Below, one piece after another: positions 1 through 10,382 of a stretch of 64,000 bases of DNA. The notes beneath the pieces are model-generated. The model was not told the origin of the DNA. It did not search any database and was given only the letters and a program-made list of their open reading frames with translations. Every line of letters begins with the position of its first letter. Within the stretch, counting starts at the first letter, position 1. The DNA lies in the NCBI GenBank assembly GCA_029582165.1, contig CM055881.1, forward strand, positions 17,412,594 to 17,476,593, written 5' to 3'. The position numbers were made by a program, and so were the translations under genes. The DNA comes from Portulaca oleracea (taxonomy: Eukaryota; Streptophyta; Magnoliopsida; Caryophyllales; Portulacaceae).

Positions 1-156
1 TCTTATTTACTAATCTCTGTTTTTGTTATCATTGATGTTGTTGGTATTGTTGAATGTTTATTGTTATCTTGTCTATTCTTTTAAGCATGAATGAAGTTGT
101 TGATGTTATTGTCATGATAGTTAGGATGTTTAGTGGCTAGAACCTTAATGGGTTAG

Positions 157-1192
157 TGATGGAAATCAGCCTCCACAAATCCAGTTGATTCAAGAGTGTT
201 ATCACTTGGTGGGTATAATTAAGAAGGGCATTGGTGTCGAGGGGGCCAAGGACATTCACCCCATGTGATGTCCTCACTGCTTGTCTCCATATCTCAACAG
301 TGAAGGTCATTCGGGCCAAGGACAACTATTCTATTTTTGACGTGCGGCAAGGTCCTTTATCTGGACAGTGGTAAAGGTCCTTTACTTGGGCAGCCTTGAT
401 ATTTTGGCATGTTTTCAAGGGCATTTTGGTCTTTTCTCAGGAGGTCCGGTTTTCCCTATTAGTATTGGAGGTCCTTGCTGAGTTTCCGCCATTTTGGAAC
501 AAAACCACTTGTGTTTCTTCACTTGTCTTGCATGGATTGGAGTCTAAGTGAATGAAGATCCTCCAATGAGGAAGTGGCAAATAGAGGGCTGTGATCGTCC
601 AATGGTTGGTCCAATGATGGTCGAGTACTTCATAGTGAAGCATGTATTAGCTTTAATCATTTGTAATTAGCTTAATTAACCACGTTTAGGAGGTTTCTTC
701 GTCATTAGGAAACCTCACTCTAGTTAGTTTGAGCTCCTTTCTTGCTTGCTTGGTTGCCTTTTCCCTTATTTCAGCCGAGTATATGTATCATTGTATTGGC
801 CACTTAACTTCATATCTCACGAAATACAAAACCAAAGAAAGCTTTGAGCTTTTCGTTTGTGAGTTTCTCAAACTCTCATTTCCACTCCAGTAGCTAGATT
901 TGGCAATCTAGTGGTGTTGTGTGGACTTGTTGTGGTCTCATTTGGAAGGTGATTAGATCCTGTAACCAAACGAGGTCCTTCAAGCTTGCCCGGGTATTCT
1001 TTTCACTTGTAGGTGTTTAAGTACTGTAACAAGTGAGGAAATACTTGTATCTATCTTTTCATTCATTTGTTTTTCGTTCCTTGATGCTTATTGCATCATA
1101 TTGTTGTGGTTATTGACTATCCCGAGTTATTGGTGTCCTTGTGATGTTATAAGCTTGCTTGATTCAGCACATAGGTGAGCTTATATACATCA
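157..1192 (+). repeat. 5' LTR of the CRM-like element
   Basis: It begins TGATGGAAATCAG and ends ACATCA, a TG...CA pair, about 1036 bp. The first 508 bp match 5625-6131. The left edge falls exactly where the LARD LTR sequence, seen uninterrupted at 10177-10328, breaks off after GGGTTAG. The right edge is set by the primer-binding site just downstream. Confidence 0.85.
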
Positions 1193-1195
1193 TAA

Positions 1196-1209
1196 TTGGT
1201 ATTAGAGCT
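1196..1209 (+). other. Primer-binding site, tRNA-iMet type
   Basis: TTGGTATTAGAGC lies four bases after the 5' LTR. It matches the usual plant initiator-Met primer site TGGTATCAGAGC with one C-to-T difference. Confidence 0.8.
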
Positions 1210-1272
1210 AGTTTACCATCTTGGTGAGTTTGTTTTGATTCATTTGGTATGAAGTAAGAAGAAACCGAAGCT

Positions 1273-3120
1273 ATGTCTTCCGGTCAAGTTCAACCTCAAA
1301 ACCCAGAAGATGTTCTAAGGGAGAAAGAAGAGCTGGAGAAACGAGTTGAATTCCTTACAGCTCAACTCAGGCACTATATGTACTTGAGGAACCAAAAGCT
1401 TAAGGGATCGGATGGAGGTGCTTCTGATTTGGGGAATCCGTTTGGAGATGATGAAATGGAGATTCTCAGCGAACAAAGAGGGAGACGTTCACCTAAGGAG
1501 GAAAGGCTTGATTTCAAGGTGGATATACCAGAATTCGAGGGAAACCTTGATCTAGAGGTTTTCTTGGATTGGGATGCAAACGGTAGAACGGGTTTTGATC
1601 TAAAGGACGTTCCCGATGACAAGAAGGTAAAATTTGTAGCTTTGAAATTGAGAAAACATGCATCTATATGGTGGACTAATTTGCAGAAGAAGAGAGTTTC
1701 TGTTGGGAAGGATAAGGTGCGTTCATGGCAGAAAATGAAGGAGAAGTTACAAGCCAAGTTCCTTCCAGCCAGTTATCTTAAGGATAACTACTTGAAGCTC
1801 CAACAGTTGGTTCAAGGAGGCAAAACAGTAGAGGAGTATATCAAGGAGTTCGAGCATTTACTTTGGAGGTGTGATCTTAAGGAGAATGAACCTCAAATAC
1901 TTGTGAGGTATCTTCTTGGTTTAAATGAACGAGTGAGGAATGTTGTGGAGTTGCACCCTTACACTTCCCTTGATGAGTTGAGTTCTTTGGCTCACAAGGT
2001 GGAGTTGCAAAGGAGGAGTAGAGGGAAGGAGGTTCATAGCATAAACCAACCCCAAACACGTCCAAACGCATTCCCTAAACCATCCTTTACCCCACAAAAA
2101 CAACCTTTCCAGCCCAAATACACCCCCACTAAACCCACTCCAAACCCTCAGCCTTATACCCCACAAAGGCCTATCTTTACTGAACCCAAACCCATTGATA
2201 AGAGGAGATGTTTTCGGTGCCAAGGACTTGGACACATTGCGTCCGAATGTCCTAACAAACGAGTGGTGTCTCTCGCTGAGTACCAAGCAGCCTTGTTTGT
2301 TGCACCAGAACTAGGAGAGGAGGAGGAGCTTGAAAATGAACCTTTGGGTGATCCAGTTTATGATGAGGTGGTTGAGGAACCAGGCGAAGGGGAGATGTTG
2401 GTGGTATGGAGAGTTCTTAGTAGCTCTTCTGTGAAGGAAGGACAGGAGCAACGGGAGAATATTTTTCATTCTCGGTGCACTATCAATGGCAAGGTGTGCT
2501 CTTTGATTATCGATGGAGGAAGTTGTACCAATGCTTCCTCACAGTCTATGGTGAGCAAGCTCAAGTTGCAAACAAGTCCTCACCCGACTCCTTATACCAT
2601 CCAGTGGCTTAATCAAGGCAAGGGCATTCACGTGGATCAAAGATGTTTGTTGAACTACTCAATAGGTAAAACGTACCAAGACTCTCTTTGGTGTGATATT
2701 TTACCTATGGATGCTTGTCATGTGTTACTCGGCAGGCCTTGGCTTTTTGATAGATCCGTGAGTCATGATGGGAGGGCAAATACTTATACCCTTCTCTTTA
2801 ACCATAAAAAGATTACCCTTGTACCCCTTAAGCCTACCCTAATCCCAAAAGCCAAGGAGAATTTGGTTACTGATCCAAGTTTGATCACTCTCTTGGTTGC
2901 TGAACACCATGAGTTTCATGATCATAAGGACCTTATTCTCCCAGACCTAAACACACAGCCTAGCTCCACAAATGACCACCCCCTTCTTGCCCCTCTTCTG
3001 GAACACTATTCCTTTGTGTTTCCTGAGGAGATGCCCCCTGGTTTACCTCCCAAGAGGGACATTAAACACAAAATTGACCTCGTTCCTGGGTCAATACTCC
3101 CTAATAAACCAGCTTACTGA
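1273..3120 (+). CDS. Gag-protease part of a Ty3/gypsy polyprotein
   Basis: The 615-residue product begins with a coiled-coil-prone acidic N-terminus (residues 15-40). A retrotransposon gag domain follows (about 85-245, with the WW at 133-134). Next come a Pro/Gln/Thr-rich linker (255-305) and one CCHC zinc knuckle with C313, C316, H321 and C326. The aspartic protease has the loop DGGS at 414-417 where family members more often have DSG/DTG. The frame ends in the short lead-in to reverse transcriptase at a TGA (3118-3120), where relatives usually have Arg; a CpG-type CGA-to-TGA change would explain it. The downstream RT is in the same frame, so this is the front of one polyprotein, not a separate gene. 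Gag would form particles and package RNA; the protease would cut the polyprotein. Confidence 0.85.
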   Translation: MSSGQVQPQNPEDVLREKEELEKRVEFLTAQLRHYMYLRNQKLKGSDGGASDLGNPFGDDEMEILSEQRGRRSPKEERLDFKVDIPEFEGNLDLEVFLDWDANGRTGFDLKDVPDDKKVKFVALKLRKHASIWWTNLQKKRVSVGKDKVRSWQKMKEKLQAKFLPASYLKDNYLKLQQLVQGGKTVEEYIKEFEHLLWRCDLKENEPQILVRYLLGLNERVRNVVELHPYTSLDELSSLAHKVELQRRSRGKEVHSINQPQTRPNAFPKPSFTPQKQPFQPKYTPTKPTPNPQPYTPQRPIFTEPKPIDKRRCFRCQGLGHIASECPNKRVVSLAEYQAALFVAPELGEEEELENEPLGDPVYDEVVEEPGEGEMLVVWRVLSSSSVKEGQEQRENIFHSRCTINGKVCSLIIDGGSCTNASSQSMVSKLKLQTSPHPTPYTIQWLNQGKGIHVDQRCLLNYSIGKTYQDSLWCDILPMDACHVLLGRPWLFDRSVSHDGRANTYTLLFNHKKITLVPLKPTLIPKAKENLVTDPSLITLLVAEHHEFHDHKDLILPDLNTQPSSTNDHPLLAPLLEHYSFVFPEEMPPGLPPKRDIKHKIDLVPGSILPNKPAY

Positions 3121-4449
3121 ATGAACCCCAGTGATACTCAGGAGATTCAAAGGCAGGTAGATGACCTTCTCGCCAAAGGGATGATCAGGGAGAGCTTATG
3201 TCCTTGTGCTGTACTAGCTCTCTTAGTGCCAAAGAAAGATGGGAGTCAAAGAATGTGCATTGATTGTCGTGCTATCAACAAGATCACCATCAAGTATAGG
3301 TATCCTATACTTAGGCTTGAGGACCTTCTGGATGAGCTTCATGGGGCTCAAGTATTTTCAAAGATTGATTTGAGGTGTGGCTACTACCAAATCAGAATCT
3401 TTGAAGGGCATGAGTGGAAAACGGCATTCAAGACTAAAGGAGGTTTGTATGAATGGTTGGTTATGCCTTTTGGTTTAACTAACGCCCCATCTACTTTTAT
3501 GAGATTGATGAACCAAGTTCTGAAGGTCCTTATAGGCAAGTGTGTTGTTGTCTACTTTGATGACATACTTGTTTATAGCCACAATGAGGAGGATCATGTC
3601 AAGCATTTGCAAGCTGTGATGGAGATACTGTCCAAGGAAAAGCTTTATGGAAATTTAGGGAAATGCCAATTCTTCACCAACAAGGTTATGTTCCTTGGCT
3701 ATGTGATCTCTGCCAAGGGCATTCAGGTGGATGAAGAGAAGATTCAAGCTATAAGAGATTGGCCAGTCCCCACCACCATCCAGCAAGTGAGGAGTTTCCA
3801 TGGTTTAGCTTCCTTCTATAGGAGGTTTGTGAGGAACTTTAGTACCATCCTAGCTCCCATGACTGAGTTAGTGAAGGCTAAAGGTTTCTCTTCGACTCCA
3901 TCAGCACAGAAGGCCTTTGAAACTATCAAGGAAAGGTTAACCACTGCCCCTGTGTTAGCCTTACCTAGTTTCTCAAAGGTATTTGAAGTTGAGTGTGATG
4001 CATCTGGGTTGGGCATAGGAGCTGTCTTATCCCAAGAAGGCAGGCCTATTGCTTATTTTAGCGAGAAGTTGAATGATGCCAAGAAGAAGTACAGTGTGTA
4101 TGATAAGGAGTTTTATGCAATCATTCGAGCATTGGAGCATTGGAGGCATTATCTTATTGGTAATGAGTTCATTTTGCATAGTGATCATGAGGCCCTCAAG
4201 TTCAGTCAAGGCCAGGATAAACTAAACCCTCGCCATGCCAAATGGGTTGAGTATATGCAAGCTTATCATTTCATGATCCACCACAAGGCCGGTCATTTGA
4301 ACAAAGGAGCTTATGCCCTCTCAAGGAAGTTCCTTTTGTTACATGTCCTTGATTCGAGAGTGCTTGGTTTTGAGCACCTCAAGGCCTTGTATCCGGAAGA
4401 TGAAGATTTCAAGGAGATTTATGAAGCATGTCAGCAGCGGCCCCAATGA
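3121..4449 (+). CDS. Reverse transcriptase-RNase H part of the Ty3/gypsy polyprotein
   Basis: This segment of 442 residues follows the first TGA without a gap and in the same frame. The RT fingers and palm include VPKKDGS (37-43), a D-L-R-C-G-YYQ block (83-90), MPFGLTNAP (115-123) and the catalytic YFDD at 145-148. RNase H begins with ECDAS (291-295) and continues through [11 protein letters not shown] and LHSDH. The expected D-A-L-S-R near the end reads YALSR, a small departure from the usual ADALSR. It stops at TGA 4447-4449, after which homologous sequence continues in frame. RT and RNase H would copy element RNA into DNA in the particle. It is inactive as it stands unless both stops are bypassed. 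Confidence 0.88.
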   Translation: MNPSDTQEIQRQVDDLLAKGMIRESLCPCAVLALLVPKKDGSQRMCIDCRAINKITIKYRYPILRLEDLLDELHGAQVFSKIDLRCGYYQIRIFEGHEWKTAFKTKGGLYEWLVMPFGLTNAPSTFMRLMNQVLKVLIGKCVVVYFDDILVYSHNEEDHVKHLQAVMEILSKEKLYGNLGKCQFFTNKVMFLGYVISAKGIQVDEEKIQAIRDWPVPTTIQQVRSFHGLASFYRRFVRNFSTILAPMTELVKAKGFSSTPSAQKAFETIKERLTTAPVLALPSFSKVFEVECDASGLGIGAVLSQEGRPIAYFSEKLNDAKKKYSVYDKEFYAIIRALEHWRHYLIGNEFILHSDHEALKFSQGQDKLNPRHAKWVEYMQAYHFMIHHKAGHLNKGAYALSRKFLLLHVLDSRVLGFEHLKALYPEDEDFKEIYEACQQRPQ

Positions 4450-5772
4450 GATTTATTCCACATTGAGCATGGGTTTCTCTTTAAGGGAAACAAGTTGTGC
4501 ATCCCAAAAACTAGCCCACGTGAGCTTCTCATCTTGGAGGTTCATGGAGGTAGTTTAGCAGGTCACTTTGGGATCGAGAAGACTACGTTAATGATGAAGG
4601 AGCATTACTATTGGCTGAGAATGCAGAAGGACGTTGAGCACTTGGTAAAAAGGTGTTCATTATGTCAACTCTCAAAGAGTCACAGCCTACCACAAGGTCT
4701 TTACACCCCACTGCCTATACCCCAAGGTCCTTGGGAAGATATCAGTATGGACTTCATTTTTGGGTTGCCAAGAACCCAAAGAGGTAAAGATTCTATTTTG
4801 GTGGTTGTTGATCATTTTTCAAAGATGGCTCACTTTATTCCTTGCCATACTACTTATGATGCTGTGAGAGTTGCTGAGTTGTACTTCCAGGAAGTTGTAA
4901 GGCTACATGGAGTTCCTAAATCCATGGTTTCTGATCGAGATGCAAAGTTCTTGAGTCACTTTTGGGTGACATTATGGAAAAAGCTTGGTACCAAACTCAA
5001 GTTCAGCACAGCATGTCATCCCCAAACTGATGGCCAAACTGAGGTCACCAATAGGACACTTGGTACACTGCTAAGGTCCTTGGTGAATAAAGACAAGAAA
5101 GGATGGGATACTTTGCTTCCTCATGCTGAGTTTGCATTCAACCGAGCTCCTAGCAAGGTTACTGGGTTGTCACCATTTCAAGTAGTGTATGGGAGGAATC
5201 CAATCACCCCTATGGATTTGGCTCCCATAATTACCTCAACCAGGTTCAACCATGATGCTAGTGTGAGAGCCAAAGAGATTCAGGAGCTACACCAACATGT
5301 CCGAGAAAAGATAGCCAAGTTCAATGAGAAAGCTTCCAATCTGGCTAACAAGAGTAGGAGAAAGGTGGTTTTCCAACCTGGGGATCTCATGTGGATCCAT
5401 CTCAGGAAGGATCGTTTTCCATCTATAAGGAAGGGCAAGTTGGTTCCCAGGGCAGATGGTCCTTTTGAGGTGTTAGAGAAGGTGGGAGACAATGCCTACA
5501 AGCTGGCACTTTCAGATGATTATGGAGGAAGTGCTACGTTCAATGTTTCTGATTTGAAGCCATATTATGCTGAAGGAGAAGAGCTACCAGGTTTGAGGGC
5601 AAACTCTTTCCAACTTGGGGGGGATGATGGGAATCAGCCTCCACAAATCCAGTTGATTCAAGAGTGTTATCACTTGGTGGGTATAATTAAGAAGGGCATT
5701 GGTGTCGAAGGGGACCAAGGACATTCACCCCATGTGATGTCCTCACTGCTTGTCTCCATATCTCAACAGTGA
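4450..5772 (+). CDS. Integrase part of the Ty3/gypsy polyprotein, reading into the 3' LTR
   Basis: It is in the same frame as the upstream segments; the first Met is at 4495, but homology begins right after the TGA at 4447. Counting from that Met, the HHCC zinc domain has H17, H24, C54 and C57. The catalytic triad is D86, D147 and E183, with 35 residues between the last two, as expected for DD35E integrases. The GPF module (GPFEVLEK) is near residue 329. No classical chromodomain is visible. The last ~50 codons lie inside the 3' LTR (from 5625), which is how CRM elements encode their short CR tail. The protein would insert the cDNA; the tail may steer target choice, which is inference only. 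Confidence 0.85.
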   Translation, partial: DLFHIEHGFLFKGNKLCIPKTSPRELLILEVHGGSLAGHFGIEKTTLMMKEHYYWLRMQKDVEHLVKRCSLCQLSKSHSLPQGLYTPLPIPQGPWEDISMDFIFGLPRTQRGKDSILVVVDHFSKMAHFIPCHTTYDAVRVAELYFQEVVRLHGVPKSMVSDRDAKFLSHFWVTLWKKLGTKLKFSTACHPQTDGQTEVTNRTLGTLLRSLVNKDKKGWDTLLPHAEFAFNRAPSKVTGLSPFQVVYGRNPITPMDLAPIITSTRFNHDASVRAKEIQELHQHVREKIAKFNEKASNLANKSRRKVVFQPGDLMWIHLRKDRFPSIRKGKLVPRADGPFEVLEKVGDNAYKLALSDDYGGSATFNVSDLKPYYAEGEELPGLRANSFQLGGDDGNQPPQIQLIQECYHLVGIIKKGIGVEGDQGHSPHVMSSLLVSISQQ

Positions 5773-6131
5773 AGGTCATTCGGGCTCCTGCACAACTATT
5801 CTATTTTTGACGTGCGGCAAGGTCCTTTATCTGGACAGCGGTAAAGGTCCTTTACTTTGGCAGCCTTGATATTTTGGCATGTTTTCAAGGGCATTTTGGT
5901 CTTTTCTCAGGAGGTGCGGTTTTCCCTATTAGTATTGGAGGTCCTTGCTGAGTTCCCGCCATTTTGGAACAAAACCACTTGTGTTTCTTCACTTGTCTTG
6001 CATGGATTGGAGTCTAAGTGAACGAAGATCCTCCATTGAGGAAGTGCCAAGTGGAGGGCTGTGATCGTCCAATGGTTGGTCCAATGATGGTCGAGTACTT
6101 CATAGTGAAGCATGTATTAGCTTTAATCATT
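5625..6131 (+). repeat. Truncated 3' LTR of the CRM-like element
   Basis: It begins TGATGGGAATCAG after a G-rich tract and matches the 5' LTR up to CTTTAATCAT. The remaining ~530 bp of the LTR are missing. The following bases join the LARD LTR near a shared AGGAAATTCC. Confidence 0.85.
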
Positions 6132-6135
6132 GAAA

Positions 6136-6502
6136 GAGGAAATTCCGTTCCATTAACTTTCCCGGGTCTGTCGATGGATTTTGGGAAAGTTAATCCGGAC
6201 TATCCTTGAAAGAGGAAGCCCGATGGGTATTTTCTAACGGAATTACCATTTGATTTCCCTTTCTCGTTACTCTCTTGTTGCGAAACCCATTTCCTCATTC
6301 CCGTTTGCATCCCGAAAGTCTCCCGACACCCATTGTTTCACCTTTTTGACTGAACATAGTGTGTTTGTGCTGTTTTTACCCTAAATTCTATCATCCTTTC
6401 ATGATCATAAACCATACCTAGAGTCAACTAGTTGCAGCTAAGGCCCCTAGCTCCCTGTGGAAGAACGATAAAATCGTGGTCTTACAAACCACTCGACTAA
6501 CA
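6136..6502 (+). repeat. 3' part of the LARD 5' LTR
   Basis: It matches 10537-10902 with about eight differences in 366 bp by hand count. Both end ACTCGACTAACA and then diverge, which fixes the LTR/internal boundary. No clean tRNA primer site was recognised immediately downstream. Confidence 0.85.
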
Positions 6503-9198
6503 AATTCTTGGAGGAACACAAGACGCGAACATTATACCGTCACGGGAACGACCCTCATAGCATCGTGATTCATTTGGGCGACGACAATGCCGAGTAACGT
6601 CTAGATGTCTCCGACCAATGCAATTGGTCGTGTGGCCAAACTTTTGGGGATCGTTTTGTGGTGGGTGGTCCCGGGGATCGAGCGGAGGAGGGTGAAGGAG
6701 AAGAAGAAGAGGAGGAAGATGAAGATGAGGAAGAAGAGGAAGGGGGTGAACAAGCACAAGGGGATGAAGCTAAGCCGAGTCAACTACGGGACGCCGCTCT
6801 TGAGCGTATCAGCGAGCAACTCCAAGAACTTCATGATGAGTTTCAAGTTCAACGGGAGCTCATCCAAAACCAGCAGCTCTTGATCGAAAACTTGCAAGGA
6901 TTGATCGAGATCCAATAGGAGACGCTGGCTAGCATCCAGTCGCAACTCCAACCCCGTTCTCCGCCGGGAGGGTCCGCTTGAGGACCGTTTGTAAGCACCC
7001 CACCCTCACCCGACCTTTATCATTGTTCTATTTTATTTTGTGAAGTATAAGTGCGGGGGAGTGCTTCTTCGGGGTTTTGGATGCGATGACTGGTGGTTTT
7101 GGGTTGTTGATCTCTCGGTTTCATTTGGCATGTGTTCGCATATTTTGGGGATTGTTCGGTTAGGTTGCTCGGGTTTTTCCTTGTCTTGTCTGTTTTTCAT
7201 GAATGGTCAAGTTGTTGGATGGTTGTCTGATGGTTGTTTGATGGTTGTTTGTTGGTTGTTTTTGGTGGGTTGGAATGTTTGTTTAAGCATGTCTCGTTTG
7301 TATTTTGGTCATTGATGGAATGTAACCGAATGTTATTTGTGATGTATGCAATGAATTAGTTGTTTCAATTAGTGTGTATCAAGTTTCACCCTTATTTCCC
7401 GCCTCAATGAGTGAGATTCAGGGATAAGGTAAGTCATTGGCAATGTATATATTGTTAATATTTTTCGTTTTCATCTTTTCAATTTCTTTTCATAATCTTT
7501 TAAGTTAGATTTTCCTTTCTTTTGCTTTTGGTCTCGTATGTGAATTCTATAGTTATAAATTCGTCTTTTATTTTAACTTTGTTCTGACTCTCTTGAACGA
7601 CGACTTCGGATCGCTATTTTTAACGCTTATGAAGAGCTTGAGGTAATATCTTTCCACCTTACTCTTTTTATGTGAATTCTTATCATGATCCGTCGCATGC
7701 TTGGTTTTCTTTTGGGTGGCGAACCCCTATGAGTGTCTGTGTTGGGATATCTATTGCTGTTGGAGCCGTGTGGGCTCGGGTCGCCACCATTTCTACCTGC
7801 TAGTTGTTTTGTTTGTTTGTGTTTTTGTAGGTTCTCTACCCTTTTCATGCGACACCTTCCCACAATGAGGACATTGTGGAGTTTTAAGTGTAGGGGGGGG
7901 ATATTCTGCTTCAAGGGTAGATCACTTAGTCGTTTTGTTCTTTGTTTCCCTAGTTTTTGCTTAAAATTAAAAATTTTTGTGTGAAAAAGGAGAAAAAAGG
8001 GAGTGAAAACCTTTTCGTTTTTCTTTTCGTTTTGTTTTTGTTTTTCTTTGATTCCTGGATCTCGTTTTCGAAGTTGAGAAGCCGTTCTTAAACTTCTTTC
8101 TAAAAGTAATCGGTTGGAGCATTTTTAACCCTAACTCAGGTTCTAGTCGAGACTTATCCTTAATAGACTCCCTTCATTAAGTGTCTTGTGAGTCTCCCGT
8201 TCCTTTCTCGTTTTGTTGGGAACCCGGAGATTCCAAGGGTTTTTGTGTGAGTTTGTTTTGTTTCTCGTTTAGCAAAAGCAAAAAGCGCAAAAAGAAAAGA
8301 AAAGAAAGAAAAAGGAAAAAGAAAGAAGAAAGCTTTCATAAGATATAATAACCTGAATAAGTGGAGCGTGTCGCTGAAGACATTAACCACCATACACTTA
8401 GCCAACCTAGACGGGCCCGGTATTCGTGGTACGGCACTGGATACCCCTTAACCCTCCTCCTATATCGCTTTGCGACGGAGAGGCGTATGGAAAAGACCGT
8501 GTTGGGAGGGTATACACCTTATATGGGCCGTCCAATTCCCGAAATTAAGGCTAATACCGATTTTTAAAAACCAAAAAGAAAAAAAAAAGAGAAAAAGAAG
8601 AAAGAAAAGAAAAGTTTTGCTTCTAAAAAGAGTGGGGCCTCCCCTTGCATCACCTACGTCCCTCACCGAGCCAAGAGCGACCAAATGCGAGGGAGGGCAA
8701 CACTCCTCTCGGTTGTTTCGTTGTTTTCAAATTCGAACGCGAGTTTTTAGAGTCTTTTGGTTCCCGTTAAACCCTTGTTGTGCTTTTGCTGTGGGATTTC
8801 GCTTGTTACAAGGTGTAGGGAGTTGAAAATCTTTAAGATCGACCTTTTTCTAAGTCTGGTGTTTGTGTCATGCTCCTAACGGTTACTTTGGGAGGTTTAA
8901 TCGCGTTTTCTTAGTTTGGATTGCGAGATCTTGTGAATCAAAGCCCTTGTTTTTCGTTCCTTTTTGTTTTCTTCAGTTTTGGTTTCACTTTCCCTATCTC
9001 CTTTTTCTTTGGCTTTTGTGGGTACAGCCGCTACAAACCCTCACGAGTCCATCTCGTCCACCCGGGCTGCCGGGGGGTTCAAATGGCTTGGTGCATACGC
9101 TAAATACACCCGTTTCTCTCCCACGACACAGGAGTTTGTGTTAGTTAGTTTGTTTTGTTTTGTTTTGCTCGGGACGAGCAAAGGTTTAAGCGTGGGGG
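6503..9198 (+). other. LARD internal region, essentially non-coding
   Basis: No retroelement enzyme motif was found in any frame. It carries two internal purine tracts resembling polypurine tracts besides the real one at 9187-9198: AAGTGCGGGGGAGTG (7047-7061) and AAGTGTAGGGGGGGG (about 7885-7899). The latter is preceded by an imperfect inverted pair (ACAATGAGGACATTGT). Stretches rich in A/G (8280-8330, 8570-8620) and in T (7930-8045) dominate. A short acidic ORF at 6658-6918 is listed separately. Confidence 0.7.
6658..6918 (+). CDS. Small acidic coiled-coil ORF inside the LARD element
   Basis: The product is 86 residues. Residues 7-38 are almost all Asp/Glu, encoded by a GAA/GAG/GAT purine tract. 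The C-terminal ~45 residues form a likely amphipathic helix rich in Gln/Glu/Leu. I do not recognise a domain. It might be a remnant of a gag or other ORF of the parent element, or a chance reading of a purine tract. The ATG lacks supporting context. The frame stays open through the non-repetitive C-terminal half, which is mildly in favour of a real remnant. Confidence 0.3.
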   Translation: MVGGPGDRAEEGEGEEEEEEDEDEEEEEGGEQAQGDEAKPSQLRDAALERISEQLQELHDEFQVQRELIQNQQLLIENLQGLIEIQ

Positions 9199-9493
9199 GG
9201 TGTTTAGACCCGATTTCGTGTCTAAATACCGCCTAAATCTTTAGGCTTTTGACTTGTTTCGTAGCTTGTTTTAATAACTTTTAATGCGTTTTGGTTACTT
9301 TTGTAGTTTCCGAAGTGTTTTACTCAAAACGATTCTAAATGGGCCAATTTTGCACCAATCTTGGGAATCCCGAGATTCCCCGAGCCCTGGTCGTGTCAAA
9401 GGCAGCGGATTAGAAGGGCCGGTCATGTCGAAAGGCAGCGGAAGTGGAAGCAACAGTTGAAGAGCACCCTGAAGAAAACTGTGGCCGAAAGAG

Positions 9494-9812
9494 ACCGTGG
9501 CCACGGTCATATTGACCGTAGCCACGGTGTGATTGAGCCATGACCTAAGGAAGAGACCTTGCCACCCGAGATAGACCGTGGTCACGGTCACTCTGACCGT
9601 AGCCACGGTGAGATCTCTACCCTGCCTAAGGAAGAAGCTGGTCGAACTAGACCGCGCCACGGCCTCTCGACCGTAGCCACGGCGGCGGCGAGCGAAAAGT
9701 TGTCACTGTCGCCTAATCGCTGACCGTGACCACGGTGCATGGGGACCGTGCCCACGGTGATTCGAAGCGAAGAGAAGAAATCGCCTGCCTTACGCAGGAC
9801 CATGGCCACGGT
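9494..9812. repeat. Nine-copy palindromic ACCGTGGCCACGGT cluster
   Basis: Copies lie at 9494-9507 (perfect palindrome), 9515-9528, 9575-9588, 9596-9609, 9651-9662 (shortened), 9670-9683, 9723-9736, 9745-9758 and 9799-9812. Most come in pairs 20-22 bp apart. The two half-sites ACCGT and ACGGT are strongly kept while the central bases vary. This could be a binding-site array or a recombination/hairpin-prone block in the LTR; function is unknown. Confidence 0.85.
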
Positions 9813-10382
9813 CACCTTGACTGCGTCCTCGCGACGCTTTGTCTGTTGTGTAAAATGATGAGTTTTGAGTAACAACCTTGATTACTATTTAATGTATTTA
9901 GGTCATTTTAGCTAGAAATCATCTAGACAGCAGCTTTTATCTATCTTTTATGATACTTTAGCACTTTTTATCACATTTTAAGCCTTAGATTAGAGGGATT
10001 AAGGAAGATCTTTGCTGAGATTATTGGTTCTTGTATTGGATTCTCTTGATTATCATTGGAAGTTTGAAGATTATTCTCAACTTTGGAGAATTGGAGCTTT
10101 ATTATTCTGAAGTTTTCTCCCTTGTCATCACAATCAATGAGCATTTCTTAACCTCTCTCTCTCTAATTTATTGCTTATTTACTAATCTCTGTTTTTGTTA
10201 TCATTGATATTGTTGGTATTGTTGAATGTTTATTGTTATCTTGTCTACTCTTTTAAGCATGAATGAAGTTGTTGATGTTATTATCATGATAGTTAGGATG
10301 TTTGGTAGCTAGAACCTTAATGGGTTAGGGAGATATTAAGGGTGTGAATGGGTGATTAGGTTTGGGTTAGCAATATTAGTGA

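Larger units (their letters stand above)
157..6131 (+). mobile_element. Ty3/gypsy LTR retrotransposon, CRM-like, 3' LTR truncated
   Basis: The order is 5' LTR (157-1192), tRNA-iMet-type primer site, gag-protease-RT-RNase H-integrase in one frame (1273-5772), G-rich purine tract (about 5615-5623) and 3' LTR. The 3' LTR is only 508 bp against 1036 bp for the 5' copy, and the sequence then switches directly into the host LARD LTR. A hand comparison gives roughly 15-20 mismatches over the shared 508 bp, so insertion was fairly recent. The pol frame has two in-frame TGA codons (3118-3120 and 4447-4449). The polyprotein frame runs into the 3' LTR, as in CRM-type centromeric chromoviruses; assignment to that clade is inference. 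Confidence 0.88.

Noticed and set aside
1374..2286. - strand frames inside the gag region
   Set aside because: Shadows of the gag coding frame.
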